Positions 17,388-25,565 of a stretch of 42,669 bases of DNA are shown piece after piece; the stretch's first letter is position 1, and each line of letters begins with the position of its first letter. The position numbers and the translations under genes are program-made. Origin of the DNA: Streptomyces atriruber (GTDB lineage: Bacteria > Actinomycetota > Actinomycetes > Streptomycetales > Streptomycetaceae); assembly GCF_001418325.1 (NCBI RefSeq), contig NZ_LIPN01000261.1, forward strand, positions 1 through 42,669, written 5' to 3'. The notes beneath the pieces were generated by a model. That model did not search any database and had not been told where the DNA came from. It worked only from the letters and a program-made list of their open reading frames with translations.

Positions 17388-18578
17388 ATGCGACGGATTG
17401 ATGCGGCGGAGCGGCGAGCGCGGCTGGCGCTGCGCCATCGGCTGACGGCGGACACCAAGTCGGACGATCCGGTCGAAGTGGCGCGGTCCGTGCTGGCCCT
17501 GCACGGCACGGACCCGTCGTCCGTGTACGTCGGCGCCTGGGCGCGCATGCGGGACGGCAGCGTGGCGGATGTGGAGCGTGCCCTGTATGAGGATCGGTCG
17601 CTGATCCGTCTGATGGGGATGCGACGCACGGTCTTCGTGACGTCCCTGGATGTGGCCCCGGTTTTGCAGGCGGCCTGCTCGCGCGCCGTCGCTGCTCGGG
17701 AGCGCCGCCTCGTCCTGAAGATGCTCACCGAGTCCGGTGCAGCGGATGACGCCGCCGGGGTGGAGGCTTGGCTCGCGCAGGCGGAGGATGTGGCGCTGCG
17801 GGCTCTCAAGGGGCGCGGCGAAGCGACGGCGGCCGAGCTTGCGAGCGACGACCCACGGTTGGCGACCGAACTGGTCATGGCGCGCGGCAAGAGCTACGAG
17901 GGTCGGCAGAAGCTGGCCAGTCGGCTCCTTCTGCTGCTCGCCGCCGAGGGACGCGTGGTGCGTGCAAGGCCTCGTGGCACGTGGACGTCCCACCAGTACC
18001 GCTGGGCGCCACTCACCGACTGGTTTCCCGATGGGCTCGCCGACTGGGACACCCAGGCGGCCGAGACGGAGCTTGCCCGACGGTGGCTTCGCGCGTTCGG
18101 TCCGGCCACCGCGGATGATCTGCGCTGGTGGGCCGGGTGGACCAAGACCCAGACGAAGCGGGCGCTGACCGAACTGCGCCCCGTTGAGGTCGACTTGGAC
18201 GGAGTCCCTGGGGTGCTGCTCCGCGACGACACCGAGGAGACGTCTCCCCCTGCCCCTTGGGCGGCTCTGTTGCCGGCGCTCGACTCCACCCCGATGGGCT
18301 GGCAGTACCGCGGCTGGTTTCTCGGGGAGCACGGCCCGCGCCTCTTCGACAGGAACGGCAACATCGGCCCGTCCCTCTGGTGGAACGGTCGCATCGTCGG
18401 TGGCTGGGCCCAGGACAGTACGGGCGAGATCGTGTGCAGGTTCCTCGACGATGTGGGCGCTGATGCGCGGGCCGCGGTGCAGGCGGAAGCCGAGCGCCTC
18501 GCCGTGCGGCTGGGGTCCGTACGGCTCACTGCTCGCACCAGGGGCCGGACGTGGCTCGAGGACGAACTGGCGGGCTGA
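17388..18578 (+). CDS. HTH_42 winged-helix protein, AlkZ/YcaQ-like
   Basis: 396 aa; ATG at 17388 after GGGGAGCG. The fold is the tandem winged-helix family PF06224, which includes DNA glycosylases AlkZ and YcaQ that remove alkylated or crosslinked bases. AlkZ uses a QxQ motif in a segment like LQAQDP. Here the same place reads LHGTDP (39-43 HGTDP), so both glutamines are gone, while the following aspartate-proline and WAR remain. Other family blocks are visible: RLMGMRRTVFV and RWLRAFGPATADDLRWWAGW. It may be a glycosylase with another active site, or a DNA-binding protein without glycosylase activity. Confidence 0.85.
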   Translation: MRRIDAAERRARLALRHRLTADTKSDDPVEVARSVLALHGTDPSSVYVGAWARMRDGSVADVERALYEDRSLIRLMGMRRTVFVTSLDVAPVLQAACSRAVAARERRLVLKMLTESGAADDAAGVEAWLAQAEDVALRALKGRGEATAAELASDDPRLATELVMARGKSYEGRQKLASRLLLLLAAEGRVVRARPRGTWTSHQYRWAPLTDWFPDGLADWDTQAAETELARRWLRAFGPATADDLRWWAGWTKTQTKRALTELRPVEVDLDGVPGVLLRDDTEETSPPAPWAALLPALDSTPMGWQYRGWFLGEHGPRLFDRNGNIGPSLWWNGRIVGGWAQDSTGEIVCRFLDDVGADARAAVQAEAERLAVRLGSVRLTARTRGRTWLEDELAG

Positions 18579-18754
18579 GGACCGCAGGGCAGGCACGCGG
18601 TGGTATTCGACGGGCATCTGGGTCTCCGTTCGGGATATGTTCCGGACACGCACACCCGCATGGGCAAGAGGCCAGGAGCGGGTACAGGTGCGGGCGTGAG
18701 CTGGGCTGACAGCACGATCGGCACGGCTGCGCATGCTTCGAAGGGGACGGGGAA

Positions 18755-19264
18755 TTGAGCGGGCATTCGGCTGTGGACAGGGATCGGCTGCTGGCGGAGG
18801 CCGTGCGGCTTCGCGAGACGGGTCGGCGCGAAGAGGCCAGGGAGCGACTCGTCGCCCTCTCTGCAGAACTTCCTCTGGATGCGGAGGTGTCGTACCAGGC
18901 CGCGTGGGTCCACGACACGCTCGGCCTGGAAGCCGAAGCCGTGCCGTATTACGAGCGCGCCCTCGCCGGGTCGGGACTGTCGGACGACGACCGTCGCGGA
19001 GCACTTCTGGGCCTGGGCAGCACCTACCGAATCCTGGGGCGCCATGAAGAAGCCGTGGCCACCCTCAGGGGCGGGGCAGCAGAGTTCCCCGACGACGGCG
19101 GACTCAAGACGTTCCTGGCCATGGCCCTGTACAACATCGGCCGGACACACGACGCCATGGAAATCCTTCTGACGCTGCTCGTCACCACGACCAAGGACCC
19201 AGAGATCGCGGGTTACCGTCCCGCCATCGAGGAGTACGCCAAGGACCTGGACGCGACGATGTGA
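18755..19264 (+). CDS. TPR protein
   Basis: 169 aa from a TTG at 18755, supported by AAGGGGACGGGG just upstream. The sequence is a run of helical pairs typical of tetratricopeptide repeats: LLAEAVRLRETGRREEARERL, VSYQAAWVHDTLGLEAEAV, ALLGLGSTYRILGRHEEAVATL and LAMALYNIGRTHDAMEIL. There is no signal peptide or membrane segment, so it is a cytoplasmic adaptor for protein contacts. Its partner is unknown. It lies 176 bases after the HTH_42 gene and converges with the DUF6397-like gene. Confidence 0.85.
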   Translation: MSGHSAVDRDRLLAEAVRLRETGRREEARERLVALSAELPLDAEVSYQAAWVHDTLGLEAEAVPYYERALAGSGLSDDDRRGALLGLGSTYRILGRHEEAVATLRGGAAEFPDDGGLKTFLAMALYNIGRTHDAMEILLTLLVTTTKDPEIAGYRPAIEEYAKDLDATM

Positions 19265-19285
19265 TGGCATCGTCGCGGATCGGAC

Positions 19286-19305
19286 GGCCCGTACCGCCTA
19301 CGGCC
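19286..19305. terminator. Candidate terminator with one bulge
   Basis: GGCCCGTA (19286-19293) pairs with TACGGCC (19299-19305) with one bulged C and a 5-base loop, between the TPR stop and the last codons of the converging gene. Confidence 0.3.
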
Positions 19306-20284
19306 TCCGGCGACGCAACCACTTCATCAGGCCGCGCGGCTCATGCACAGAATCAGAGGCAGAAGCCATGGCCACGGCCGCGGCGGTTGCTGGGGACGGG
19401 GCCGCTCCTGTGTCTGTCGCCGCGGCGTCGCTCGGGGACCTCCATTCCATCGCGGGAGTGACCGGTTCGGGGGCAGTTCGTGGTGCCGGTCGCGGCGCAG
19501 GGCGTTCTGCGCGGGCCTGAACGAGACCGATCAGGAGGCTGGAGCGCAGCCATCGGATCTCGTCGGGGTCGTCCGCCGTCATGATCTTCTCCACGATGTG
19601 CGCTCCGGGTGAGTCCGATCCGCCCTGGCTGCTGCGGGGCACGGGCCTGAGCCGGTTGAGATAGGCACGTTCGTAGGGGTCCCTGACGATCTCCGCGATC
19701 TGGACCGGGTCGAGCAGCGAAGCCATGGTCGCGGCGCGCTCCCATGCGTCCTCCGACTGGCGCAGCAGAAATCCGGCGTGCCGCCCCCGCCAGTTGCGTG
19801 CTCGCAGGTCCTGGCCTTCTTGGAGCTGCCCTCGCATCGTCTCGGGCATGCGTCCCTTGAGGAGTGCGCCGTGAAGTTCGGATTCAGCGAAGTGCTTCAG
19901 CTCCTCGGCGAGATATTGCCAGACGACGGCCCTGTACCGATTCAGGTAGAACTTCACGGGCGTCAGGAATCCGGCGCGGGCGAGTCGGGTGAAGCGAGCC
20001 GAGCTGATGTGCATGAGCTCCGCGCCCTCCGCGGTGCCCACAGCTCTGACGCCTTCGCGCAACGCCTCGACACTGCCGTCACTCCCGCGCACGCGGTCGA
20101 TCTCTTCCCGGGTGACGCGGCGTCGGCCACCCGGTGTCTCCCCGACCGTCCGGATGCGCCCGAGCATCACCGCCAGGTCGAACTCCCCGCGCTTCAGGCC
20201 CAGTTCTCTGGCTGCCCAGCCCGGCGTGACGGTCGGCCGGGCGGTCGTCGCCCCGACGTCTTGCGTGATGGTGTCACCGGTCAT
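19298..20284 (-). CDS. DUF6397-like protein with N-terminal HTH
   Basis: 328 aa; ATG at 20284 with GGGGGAGAG upstream. Near the N-terminus WAARELGLKRGEFDLAV and RRRVTREEIDRVR look like a MerR/excisionase-type helix-turn-helix and recognition helix. A second similar block (LMHISSARFTRLARAGFL) follows. A helical middle and an alanine/proline-rich C-terminal tail end in LMKWLRRRRP. The pattern fits the actinobacterial DUF6397 family, whose function I do not know. A DNA-binding role is inferred from the N-terminus only. Confidence 0.7.
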   Translation of the reverse strand: MTGDTITQDVGATTARPTVTPGWAARELGLKRGEFDLAVMLGRIRTVGETPGGRRRVTREEIDRVRGSDGSVEALREGVRAVGTAEGAELMHISSARFTRLARAGFLTPVKFYLNRYRAVVWQYLAEELKHFAESELHGALLKGRMPETMRGQLQEGQDLRARNWRGRHAGFLLRQSEDAWERAATMASLLDPVQIAEIVRDPYERAYLNRLRPVPRSSQGGSDSPGAHIVEKIMTADDPDEIRWLRSSLLIGLVQARAERPAPRPAPRTAPEPVTPAMEWRSPSDAAATDTGAAPSPATAAAVAMASASDSVHEPRGLMKWLRRRRP

Positions 20285-20358
20285 GGTGGCTCTCCCCCGT
20301 GAGATGTGATTGCTCTCGGGAAAAACCGTAGACCGATCACCACGATCCGCGTTGAGCC

Positions 20359-20367
20359 TGTGGATAA
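20359..20367 (-). promoter_or_regulatory. Single DnaA-box-like 9-mer
   Basis: TTATCCACA on the minus strand, 75 bases upstream of the DUF6397-like start codon, matches the classical DnaA box exactly. A single copy can arise by chance and streptomycete boxes usually read TTGTCCACA. Confidence 0.25.
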
Positions 20368-20394
20368 CTCTTGACGTGACAGCGTCAGTGCAGG

Positions 20395-20808
20395 TCAGAG
20401 GTCCACGACCGGAGTGCGCTCCGGCTGCCGGGCGTCCACGCCGAGGTGCTCTCCGACACGGTTCACGAGCAGCGTCATCTCATAGGCGACCTGGCCGATA
20501 TCCGCCTCCGCCGAGCTCAGGACGCACAGGCAACTGCCGTCGCCCGCCGCGGTGACAAAGAGAACCGCGTCGTCGAACTCGATCATCGTCTGCCGGACGT
20601 TACCGGCGTGGAAGTGGCGCCCTGATCCCTTGGCGAGACTGTGCAGCCCCGATGAGACCGCAGCCAGATGCTCCGCGTCCTCTCGCTTCAAGTCCGAGCT
20701 CGCGCCCGTCACCAGGCCGTCGTTGGACAGCACCAGCGCGTGTCGTACGTGTTCCATCCGCTGGGTCAGGTCGTCCAGCAGCCAGCCGAGCCCCGTGCTC
20801 TGCCCCAT
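20395..20808 (-). CDS. Orphan Roadblock/LC7 protein, CvnB paralogue
   Basis: 137 aa from ATG 20808, preceded by GGGGAGACGGG. The protein is a Roadblock/LC7 domain: LGWLLDDLTQRMEHVRHALVLSNDG, then KREDAEHLAAVSSGLHSLAKG and VAYEMTLLVNRVGEHL. It aligns closely with the conservon CvnB encoded at 22440-22874, sharing most of these blocks. In bacteria such proteins pair with small GTPases of the MglA/CvnD type and act as regulators. It is separated from the conservon by two genes, so it could compete with or substitute for CvnB. It diverges from the F420-type enzyme, sharing a 114-base promoter region. Confidence 0.9.
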   Translation of the reverse strand: MGQSTGLGWLLDDLTQRMEHVRHALVLSNDGLVTGASSDLKREDAEHLAAVSSGLHSLAKGSGRHFHAGNVRQTMIEFDDAVLFVTAAGDGSCLCVLSSAEADIGQVAYEMTLLVNRVGEHLGVDARQPERTPVVDL

Positions 20809-20834
20809 GTTCCCGTCTCCCCGTGTCCGGTCCC

Positions 20835-20874
20835 CCTGGCTGGAGGATCTGATCCGCCTGGCTGGAGGATCTGA
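20835..20874. repeat. Perfect 18-bp tandem repeat, period 22
   Basis: CCTGGCTGGAGGATCTGA occurs at 20835-20852 and again at 20857-20874, identical, separated by 4 bases. Two turns of the helix between copies would put two protein-binding sites on the same face. It lies in the short divergent promoter region between the orphan Roadblock gene and the F420-type oxidoreductase. Confidence 0.7.
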
Positions 20875-20922
20875 CCTGCCAGCCTTCCCCACGACCGGCG
20901 CCCCGGCAAGCATGATGAGGAC

Positions 20923-21351
20923 ATGGCACAGAAGATGACCGATGACCAATGGCGGGCGTTCGTCTCACACGGCACCCGCACCGGCAAGCTCTCGACCGTC
21001 CGGGCGGACGGCAGCCCGCACATCGCGCCGATCTGGTTCCTTCTCGATGGGGACGACCTGGTCTTCAACACCGGCAAGGAAACCGTCAAGGGACGCAACC
21101 TCGCACGGGACGGGCGGGTGGCCCTGTGCGTCGACGACGATCAGCCGCCGTTCGCGTTCGTCGTGCTGCAAGGGCGCGCGGAGCTGAGCGAGGACGTCGA
21201 CCAGCTCCAGCACTGGGCCGGCCGGATCGCCGCACGCTACATGGGCGAGGACCGCGCCGAGGAGTTCGGCAAGCGCAACGGCGTCGCTGGAGAGCTCCTG
21301 GTCCGCGTGCCGATCGGCAAAGTACTCGCGTATGCCGGAGTCTCCGACTGA
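20923..21351 (+). CDS. PPOX-class F420-dependent oxidoreductase
   Basis: 142 aa; ATG at 20923 after GATGAGG. The split-barrel flavin/F420 fold is shown by FVSHGTRTGKLSTVRADGSPHIAPIWFLLDGDDLVFNTGKETVKGRNLARDGRVALCVDD, the pattern of the pyridoxamine-phosphate-oxidase-like family in actinobacteria that bind F420. Substrate is unknown; members reduce diverse small molecules. It is divergent from the orphan Roadblock gene and convergent with cvnD. Confidence 0.85.
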   Translation: MAQKMTDDQWRAFVSHGTRTGKLSTVRADGSPHIAPIWFLLDGDDLVFNTGKETVKGRNLARDGRVALCVDDDQPPFAFVVLQGRAELSEDVDQLQHWAGRIAARYMGEDRAEEFGKRNGVAGELLVRVPIGKVLAYAGVSD

Positions 21352-21420
21352 CGAATCCACGCCACGGATGTCGCCGCGATGGGGCTCATGCGCCCCACCC
21401 ACCGCTCGTCAGCTGATGGC

Positions 21421-22026
21421 TCATCCGACGGAGTCGAGCAGCCGGGCCGTGTGGAACCGCCCGGCGTACTCGACCAGCCGTACCAGCACCTCCTTCCCCG
21501 AATCGCGATCGCGGGCGTCGCACAGCACCACGGGCGTTCCGCGGTCGAGGTCCAAGGCTCGTGACACTTCTTGCGCGCCGTACGCACGTGCGTTCGCGAA
21601 GCAGTTGACCGCCACGACGAACGGAATCTGTCGGTGCTCGAAGTAGTCCACGGCGGGGAAGCAGTCCTCGAGCCTCCGGGTGTCCGCGAGGACCACGGCA
21701 CCGAGGGCACCTTGTGACAGCTCGTCCCACAGGAACCAGAACCGGTCCTGCCCCGGAGTGCCGAACAAGTACAGCGCCAAGCCGGACCGAATGGTGATGC
21801 GGCCGAAGTCCATGGCCACGGTCGTCGTGGTCTTCCGGTCGACGCCCTCGATGTCGTCCACCGACTGGCCCACCTCGCTCAGCAGTTCTTCGGTGCGCAG
21901 CGGGCGGATCTCACTCACCGCGCCGACCAGGGTGGTCTTTCCCACCCCGAAGCCGCCCGCGACCAGAATCTTCAGCGCCATGGCCGTTGTGTCGGCGCCC
22001 ACGGCGTCAGAGTGCTCGGAGCCCAT
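21421..22026 (-). CDS. cvnD: Conservon GTPase CvnD
   Basis: 201 aa; ATG at 22026 with GAGAGGTGA just before it, overlapping the stop of cvnC by 20 bases. The P-loop is GGFGVGKTT (24-32). FGTPGQDRFWFLWDEL gives the switch II glycine-aspartate region. The base-recognition motif is relaxed (VVAVNCFA), as in other MglA-like conservon GTPases. It should bind GTP and act with the Roadblock protein CvnB as a signalling switch downstream of CvnA. Last gene of the MHYT-cvnABCD run. Confidence 0.93.
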   Translation of the reverse strand: MGSEHSDAVGADTTAMALKILVAGGFGVGKTTLVGAVSEIRPLRTEELLSEVGQSVDDIEGVDRKTTTTVAMDFGRITIRSGLALYLFGTPGQDRFWFLWDELSQGALGAVVLADTRRLEDCFPAVDYFEHRQIPFVVAVNCFANARAYGAQEVSRALDLDRGTPVVLCDARDRDSGKEVLVRLVEYAGRFHTARLLDSVG

Positions 22027-22429
22027 CGATCACCTCTCGGAGGATCTTTTCGTCGGGAAGCTGTGCGGGCGGCACGGGTCTGCTGACTCTGACGCACCCC
22101 ATCTCCAGCAGGTCGCCGAGGAGCACCCGGACCACGCCGACGGGCAGGTCCGCGCCCGCGGCGAGCTCGGCCACGGACTGCGTCTCGCCACGGCACAGTT
22201 CGATCAGCGCACGGTGTTCGGGGCCGAGTGCCGTGCTGTCGCCGGGTCCTGGAGCACCCTCGTCCAGCGTCACGAGGGCGATCAGATCGAAGCGGACTCC
22301 ACGGGGTCCCGGCCTGGTCCGTCCACCCGTCATCGCGTAGGGCCGGACGAGTGGACCGGCTTCGTCGTCGTACCACTGGCTGCCCAGCTGCTCCGGGCAG
22401 CCGTTCGTGTCCTGCGTCATGGGTACCAC
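22007..22429 (-). CDS. cvnC: Conservon protein CvnC (DUF742)
   Basis: 140 aa from the GTG at 22429, which has GAGGG at good spacing; an ATG at 22420 is the alternative. The DUF742 pattern is present: SQWYDDEAGPLVRPYAMTGGRTRPG, FDLIALVTL, HRALIELCRGETQSVAELAAGADLPVGVVRVLLGDLLEMGCVRV. The middle segment resembles a winged-helix. In conservons CvnC lies between CvnB and CvnD and associates with the complex. Overlaps cvnD. Confidence 0.92.
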   Translation of the reverse strand: MVPMTQDTNGCPEQLGSQWYDDEAGPLVRPYAMTGGRTRPGPRGVRFDLIALVTLDEGAPGPGDSTALGPEHRALIELCRGETQSVAELAAGADLPVGVVRVLLGDLLEMGCVRVSRPVPPAQLPDEKILREVIDGLRAL

Positions 22430-22439
22430 CGGCCCTCGG

Positions 22440-22874
22440 TCATCCGACGGCCGGCGGTCGCTCCGCGAAGCGCGCCGGAGTGGAGAGGTGCTCGCCCACC
22501 CGCTTGACCATGCGGGCCATCTCGTACGCCACCAGGCCGATGTCGGCTGTCACCGCAGTCAGAACGGTGAGGCAGGAGCCGTCGCCCGCGGCCGCCACGA
22601 ACAGGAATGCGTCATCCATTTCGACCATGGTCTGGCGCACGCCCCCCGCACCGAAGTGTCGGCCCGCGCCCTTGGCGAGGCTGTGGAAGCCCGAGGCCAC
22701 GGCGGCGAGGTGCTCGGCATCCTCGCGGCTGAGGGCAGTCGACGCGCCGACCGGCAGTCCGTCGTTGGACAGCACCACGGCGTGCCGCACCTCGCCGACG
22801 CGCAGCACCAAGTCGTCCAGCAACCAGTCGAGTTCGCCGGTCCGTCCGGTGGGGATGCTCTGGTCCTGGATCAT
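22440..22874 (-). CDS. cvnB: Conservon Roadblock/LC7 protein CvnB
   Basis: 144 aa; ATG at 22874 overlaps the stop of cvnA by ATGA. It is a Roadblock/LC7 domain: LDWLLDDLVLRVGEVRHAVVLSNDGLPVG, REDAEHLAAVASGFHSLAKGAGRHFG, and a C-terminal VAYEMARMVKRVGEHL helix. In conservons CvnB is thought to modulate the CvnD GTPase. A near copy lies at 20395-20808. Confidence 0.94.
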   Translation of the reverse strand: MIQDQSIPTGRTGELDWLLDDLVLRVGEVRHAVVLSNDGLPVGASTALSREDAEHLAAVASGFHSLAKGAGRHFGAGGVRQTMVEMDDAFLFVAAAGDGSCLTVLTAVTADIGLVAYEMARMVKRVGEHLSTPARFAERPPAVG

Positions 22875-25507
22875 GCGGGATCTCCTTCGATGCTGTCACT
22901 GCCCGGTACGGGCCCCGAAGGTGCGGGGGCCGAGCCGCCGGTGCCCGGGAGCCGACCGCCCCCGCGTGCCCAGCCGTTGCGATAGGCGGTCATGCGGTCG
23001 CGCACCTGCTCCGGACTGCGCTCGCCCCTCCCGGTGTCTGCTGCCTCACCACCGCTGTTCGAGGGGTGGCATTCGCGCAATTGCGGGGCGAGGCTCGCCT
23101 GGCGTACTCGACGCGGCAGGGCGTTCGCGGCGTCCTGCGAGGTGTCCTCGGCATCGGCACCGGCGACGTCGAGGGCGCCGGTGTGTGTGGGCGGCGCGCC
23201 CGGGTTGTCGGCGGCGTCCCGGCCGTGGTGCAACCGCAACGTGGTGACACCGGGTGGCGCCGGGGCTTCGACCGCGGCGGCCAGAACGGGGCGGGAGGAG
23301 GCGTCCGGAATGGAGTGGGCGTTCATGTGTTGGCCTGTCGTTCCCTGCACGCGCGCGTGCTCCTTGGCGAGGGCGGCACCACGCGCCAAGAGGCGGGCCT
23401 CGCCGGTGTGGGCCTCTTGGCTGTCCGCTGTGCCGCTGTGCAGGAGGGCCGTGGGCAGCAGCACGACCGCAGTGGTCCCTCCGTAGGGGGACGTGCGCAG
23501 ATGCACCTTGATGTCGTGGTGTGCCGCGAGCCTGCTGACCACGAAGAGGCCGAGTTGATCGTTGTCGAACAGGTCGAGAGCCTCGGACTGCTCGACGCGA
23601 CGGTTGGCCTCCACGAGCATCTCCTTGCCCATGCCGAGCCCGCGGTCTTCGATCTCCAAGGCATAGCCGTTGCCCACCGGCTCGCCGCTTACGCGGACTT
23701 TGGTGTGTGGGGGCGAGAACTGGGCGGCGTTCTCAACGAGTTCGGCCAAGAGGTGGGTGAGGTCGGCCACCGCGGTCCCGACGACCGATGCCTCCGGGAG
23801 TTGTCGCACCTCCACGCGCGCATAGTCCTCGACTTCGGAGACTGCCGCGCGCACGACGTTCGTCAGGGAGACGGGCATCCGCCAAGCCCGGCCGGGTGCG
23901 GCTCCGGAGAGGATGATCAGGCTCTCCGCGTGACGCCTCATCCTGGTGGTCAGGTGGTCCAGCCTGAAGAGGTCGCTGAGCTCGTTGGGGTCGTCGGCCC
24001 TGCGCTCCATGCTGTCGAGCAGGCTGAGCTGACGGTGGACGAGTACCTGGGTCCTCCGGGCCAGATTGACGAACACTCCGGAGACGCCGCTTGCGAGCTG
24101 CGCACGCTCGATCGCGGCGCGCAAGGCCGCTCGGTGGACCGTGCCGAGGGCTTCGGTGACCTGTCCGATCTCGTCCTCCGCAGGTGGCCCCGGCGGTGCC
24201 TCGGCGCGGATCTCGATCTCTTCGCCCGCGCGCAACCGGTGCATGGCGTGCGGGAGCTTCCGTCGTGCGATTTCAAGGGCTCCGTTACGAAGGCTCACCA
24301 GCTCGACGACGAGGCCTCGCCCGATGCGTACGGAGATGACGAGTGAGGCGGCGACGGCTGCCAGTCCGAGGAGAACCGCGGCCCCCGCCGGGGTGAGCAC
24401 CCCGTGGGTGAAGGGGTCGGCACGGTCTGCGGCACCTCGGTCCGCCCCCTTCTGGATCGCATGGAGCTCGTCCCTCACCGCCGTGTAGGACCCGTCCCAG
24501 GTCTGCGCCGGGACCGCGGCGAGGGCCTTTCGGCCGGGCTCGGCCACAAGGACCTTGTCCTCGGCTGCACGAACGTTCCCGTACGCCCTTGCCTCCTCGA
24601 GTTCGCGCCAGGCCGCTCGCTCAGGACCGCGCAAGTCCTCCACGGCCGTTTCGGTCAGGGTCCGGCGTGTGTCGACGGCGCCGGTGAACAACCGCAGCCG
24701 CTCGCCGTCCAGGCCGCCGGACTTCCGGGCCGAGGCAAGCACTACGTCCTCGCGGGCCAACATTTCGCCCGCCCTGGAGAATTCGAGCAGCACGCGCGCG
24801 TGGGACCCCTGCGTGGCACCCTGCATGCCGGTCAGGGCACCGCACACCGCAAAGGCCTGGGAGATCGTCCTCGTGTACTGGCCGTACGCCGTGTCCCAGC
24901 CCGTCCGCCCGTGCAGCACTTCGCCGCGCAGGGATCCCAGTCCTTCGGCTCCGGCCACGAATGCTTCCAGTCGGTCGGCCACCCCTTCGGGGAGCCCCGC
25001 TCCTGCGGCGACGGTCTGTTTCTCCCCCAGGCGCAGTTCGGCCACAGCGCGGTCGGTCCTCCTCGCCTGCCGCTCCAACGCGTCCCTGTGGCGGGCTCCG
25101 GGGTCGACCGCGTGGCGTACGGCAGCGACGCGTTCGGCTTGGAGTGCTGCGACGGCTGTTTCGACCGGGCCTCGCACATCGGTGTCGGCACGGTGCACCT
25201 GCCGCAGGCGCGCCACGTCCTGCGCCGTACTGACGGTCGCGTACCCCCATAGGGCGAGCAGCGAGATGACCGGCACCATCAGCAGACAGACGATCTTGGC
25301 CCGCACGGTCCGGGGACGCAGCCTCCACCACCCCGCGCGCGTTGAGCCCGTGTTCGTCGGAGGTCCCGCGAACTGGTCCTCTCGGTCCGAGCGTTCGTCG
25401 GCGGGCGGGCCTGCATGGGCACGGCGGCCACGCGCCGGGTGCTCCGGAGATCGAGGCCGAGGTGCGGCGCCTGCGGCGGGATCGGGGGTGCTTCGGGTGG
25501 TGTCCAT
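22871..25507 (-). CDS. cvnA: Conservon sensor kinase CvnA with nitrate/nitrite-sensing-like domain
   Basis: 878 aa; ATG at 25507 is chosen because GAGGAGG precedes it at the right distance. A disordered basic N-terminus is followed by a membrane segment near 70-90, a large extracellular helical region resembling the NIT (nitrate/nitrite sensing) domain, a second membrane segment (LLGLAAVAASLVISV) and a HAMP-like linker. The ATPase part has the N-box AELVENAAQFSP (about 590), G1 EDRGLGMG (about 622) and G2 QLGLFVVSRLAAHHDI. The region where a phospho-accepting histidine would lie reads HLTTRMRRHAESLIILSG, as in other CvnA proteins. A long low-complexity C-terminal tail, rich in alanine and proline, ends the protein. 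Its signal is unknown. Confidence 0.93.
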   Translation of the reverse strand: MDTTRSTPDPAAGAAPRPRSPEHPARGRRAHAGPPADERSDREDQFAGPPTNTGSTRAGWWRLRPRTVRAKIVCLLMVPVISLLALWGYATVSTAQDVARLRQVHRADTDVRGPVETAVAALQAERVAAVRHAVDPGARHRDALERQARRTDRAVAELRLGEKQTVAAGAGLPEGVADRLEAFVAGAEGLGSLRGEVLHGRTGWDTAYGQYTRTISQAFAVCGALTGMQGATQGSHARVLLEFSRAGEMLAREDVVLASARKSGGLDGERLRLFTGAVDTRRTLTETAVEDLRGPERAAWRELEEARAYGNVRAAEDKVLVAEPGRKALAAVPAQTWDGSYTAVRDELHAIQKGADRGAADRADPFTHGVLTPAGAAVLLGLAAVAASLVISVRIGRGLVVELVSLRNGALEIARRKLPHAMHRLRAGEEIEIRAEAPPGPPAEDEIGQVTEALGTVHRAALRAAIERAQLASGVSGVFVNLARRTQVLVHRQLSLLDSMERRADDPNELSDLFRLDHLTTRMRRHAESLIILSGAAPGRAWRMPVSLTNVVRAAVSEVEDYARVEVRQLPEASVVGTAVADLTHLLAELVENAAQFSPPHTKVRVSGEPVGNGYALEIEDRGLGMGKEMLVEANRRVEQSEALDLFDNDQLGLFVVSRLAAHHDIKVHLRTSPYGGTTAVVLLPTALLHSGTADSQEAHTGEARLLARGAALAKEHARVQGTTGQHMNAHSIPDASSRPVLAAAVEAPAPPGVTTLRLHHGRDAADNPGAPPTHTGALDVAGADAEDTSQDAANALPRRVRQASLAPQLRECHPSNSGGEAADTGRGERSPEQVRDRMTAYRNGWARGGGRLPGTGGSAPAPSGPVPGSDSIEGDPA

Positions 25508-25565
25508 GGCCTCCTCGCTCGGTTTGCTGCGGGTGGGGGGTGTCCCGGCCGTACCCGGGGCCTCT

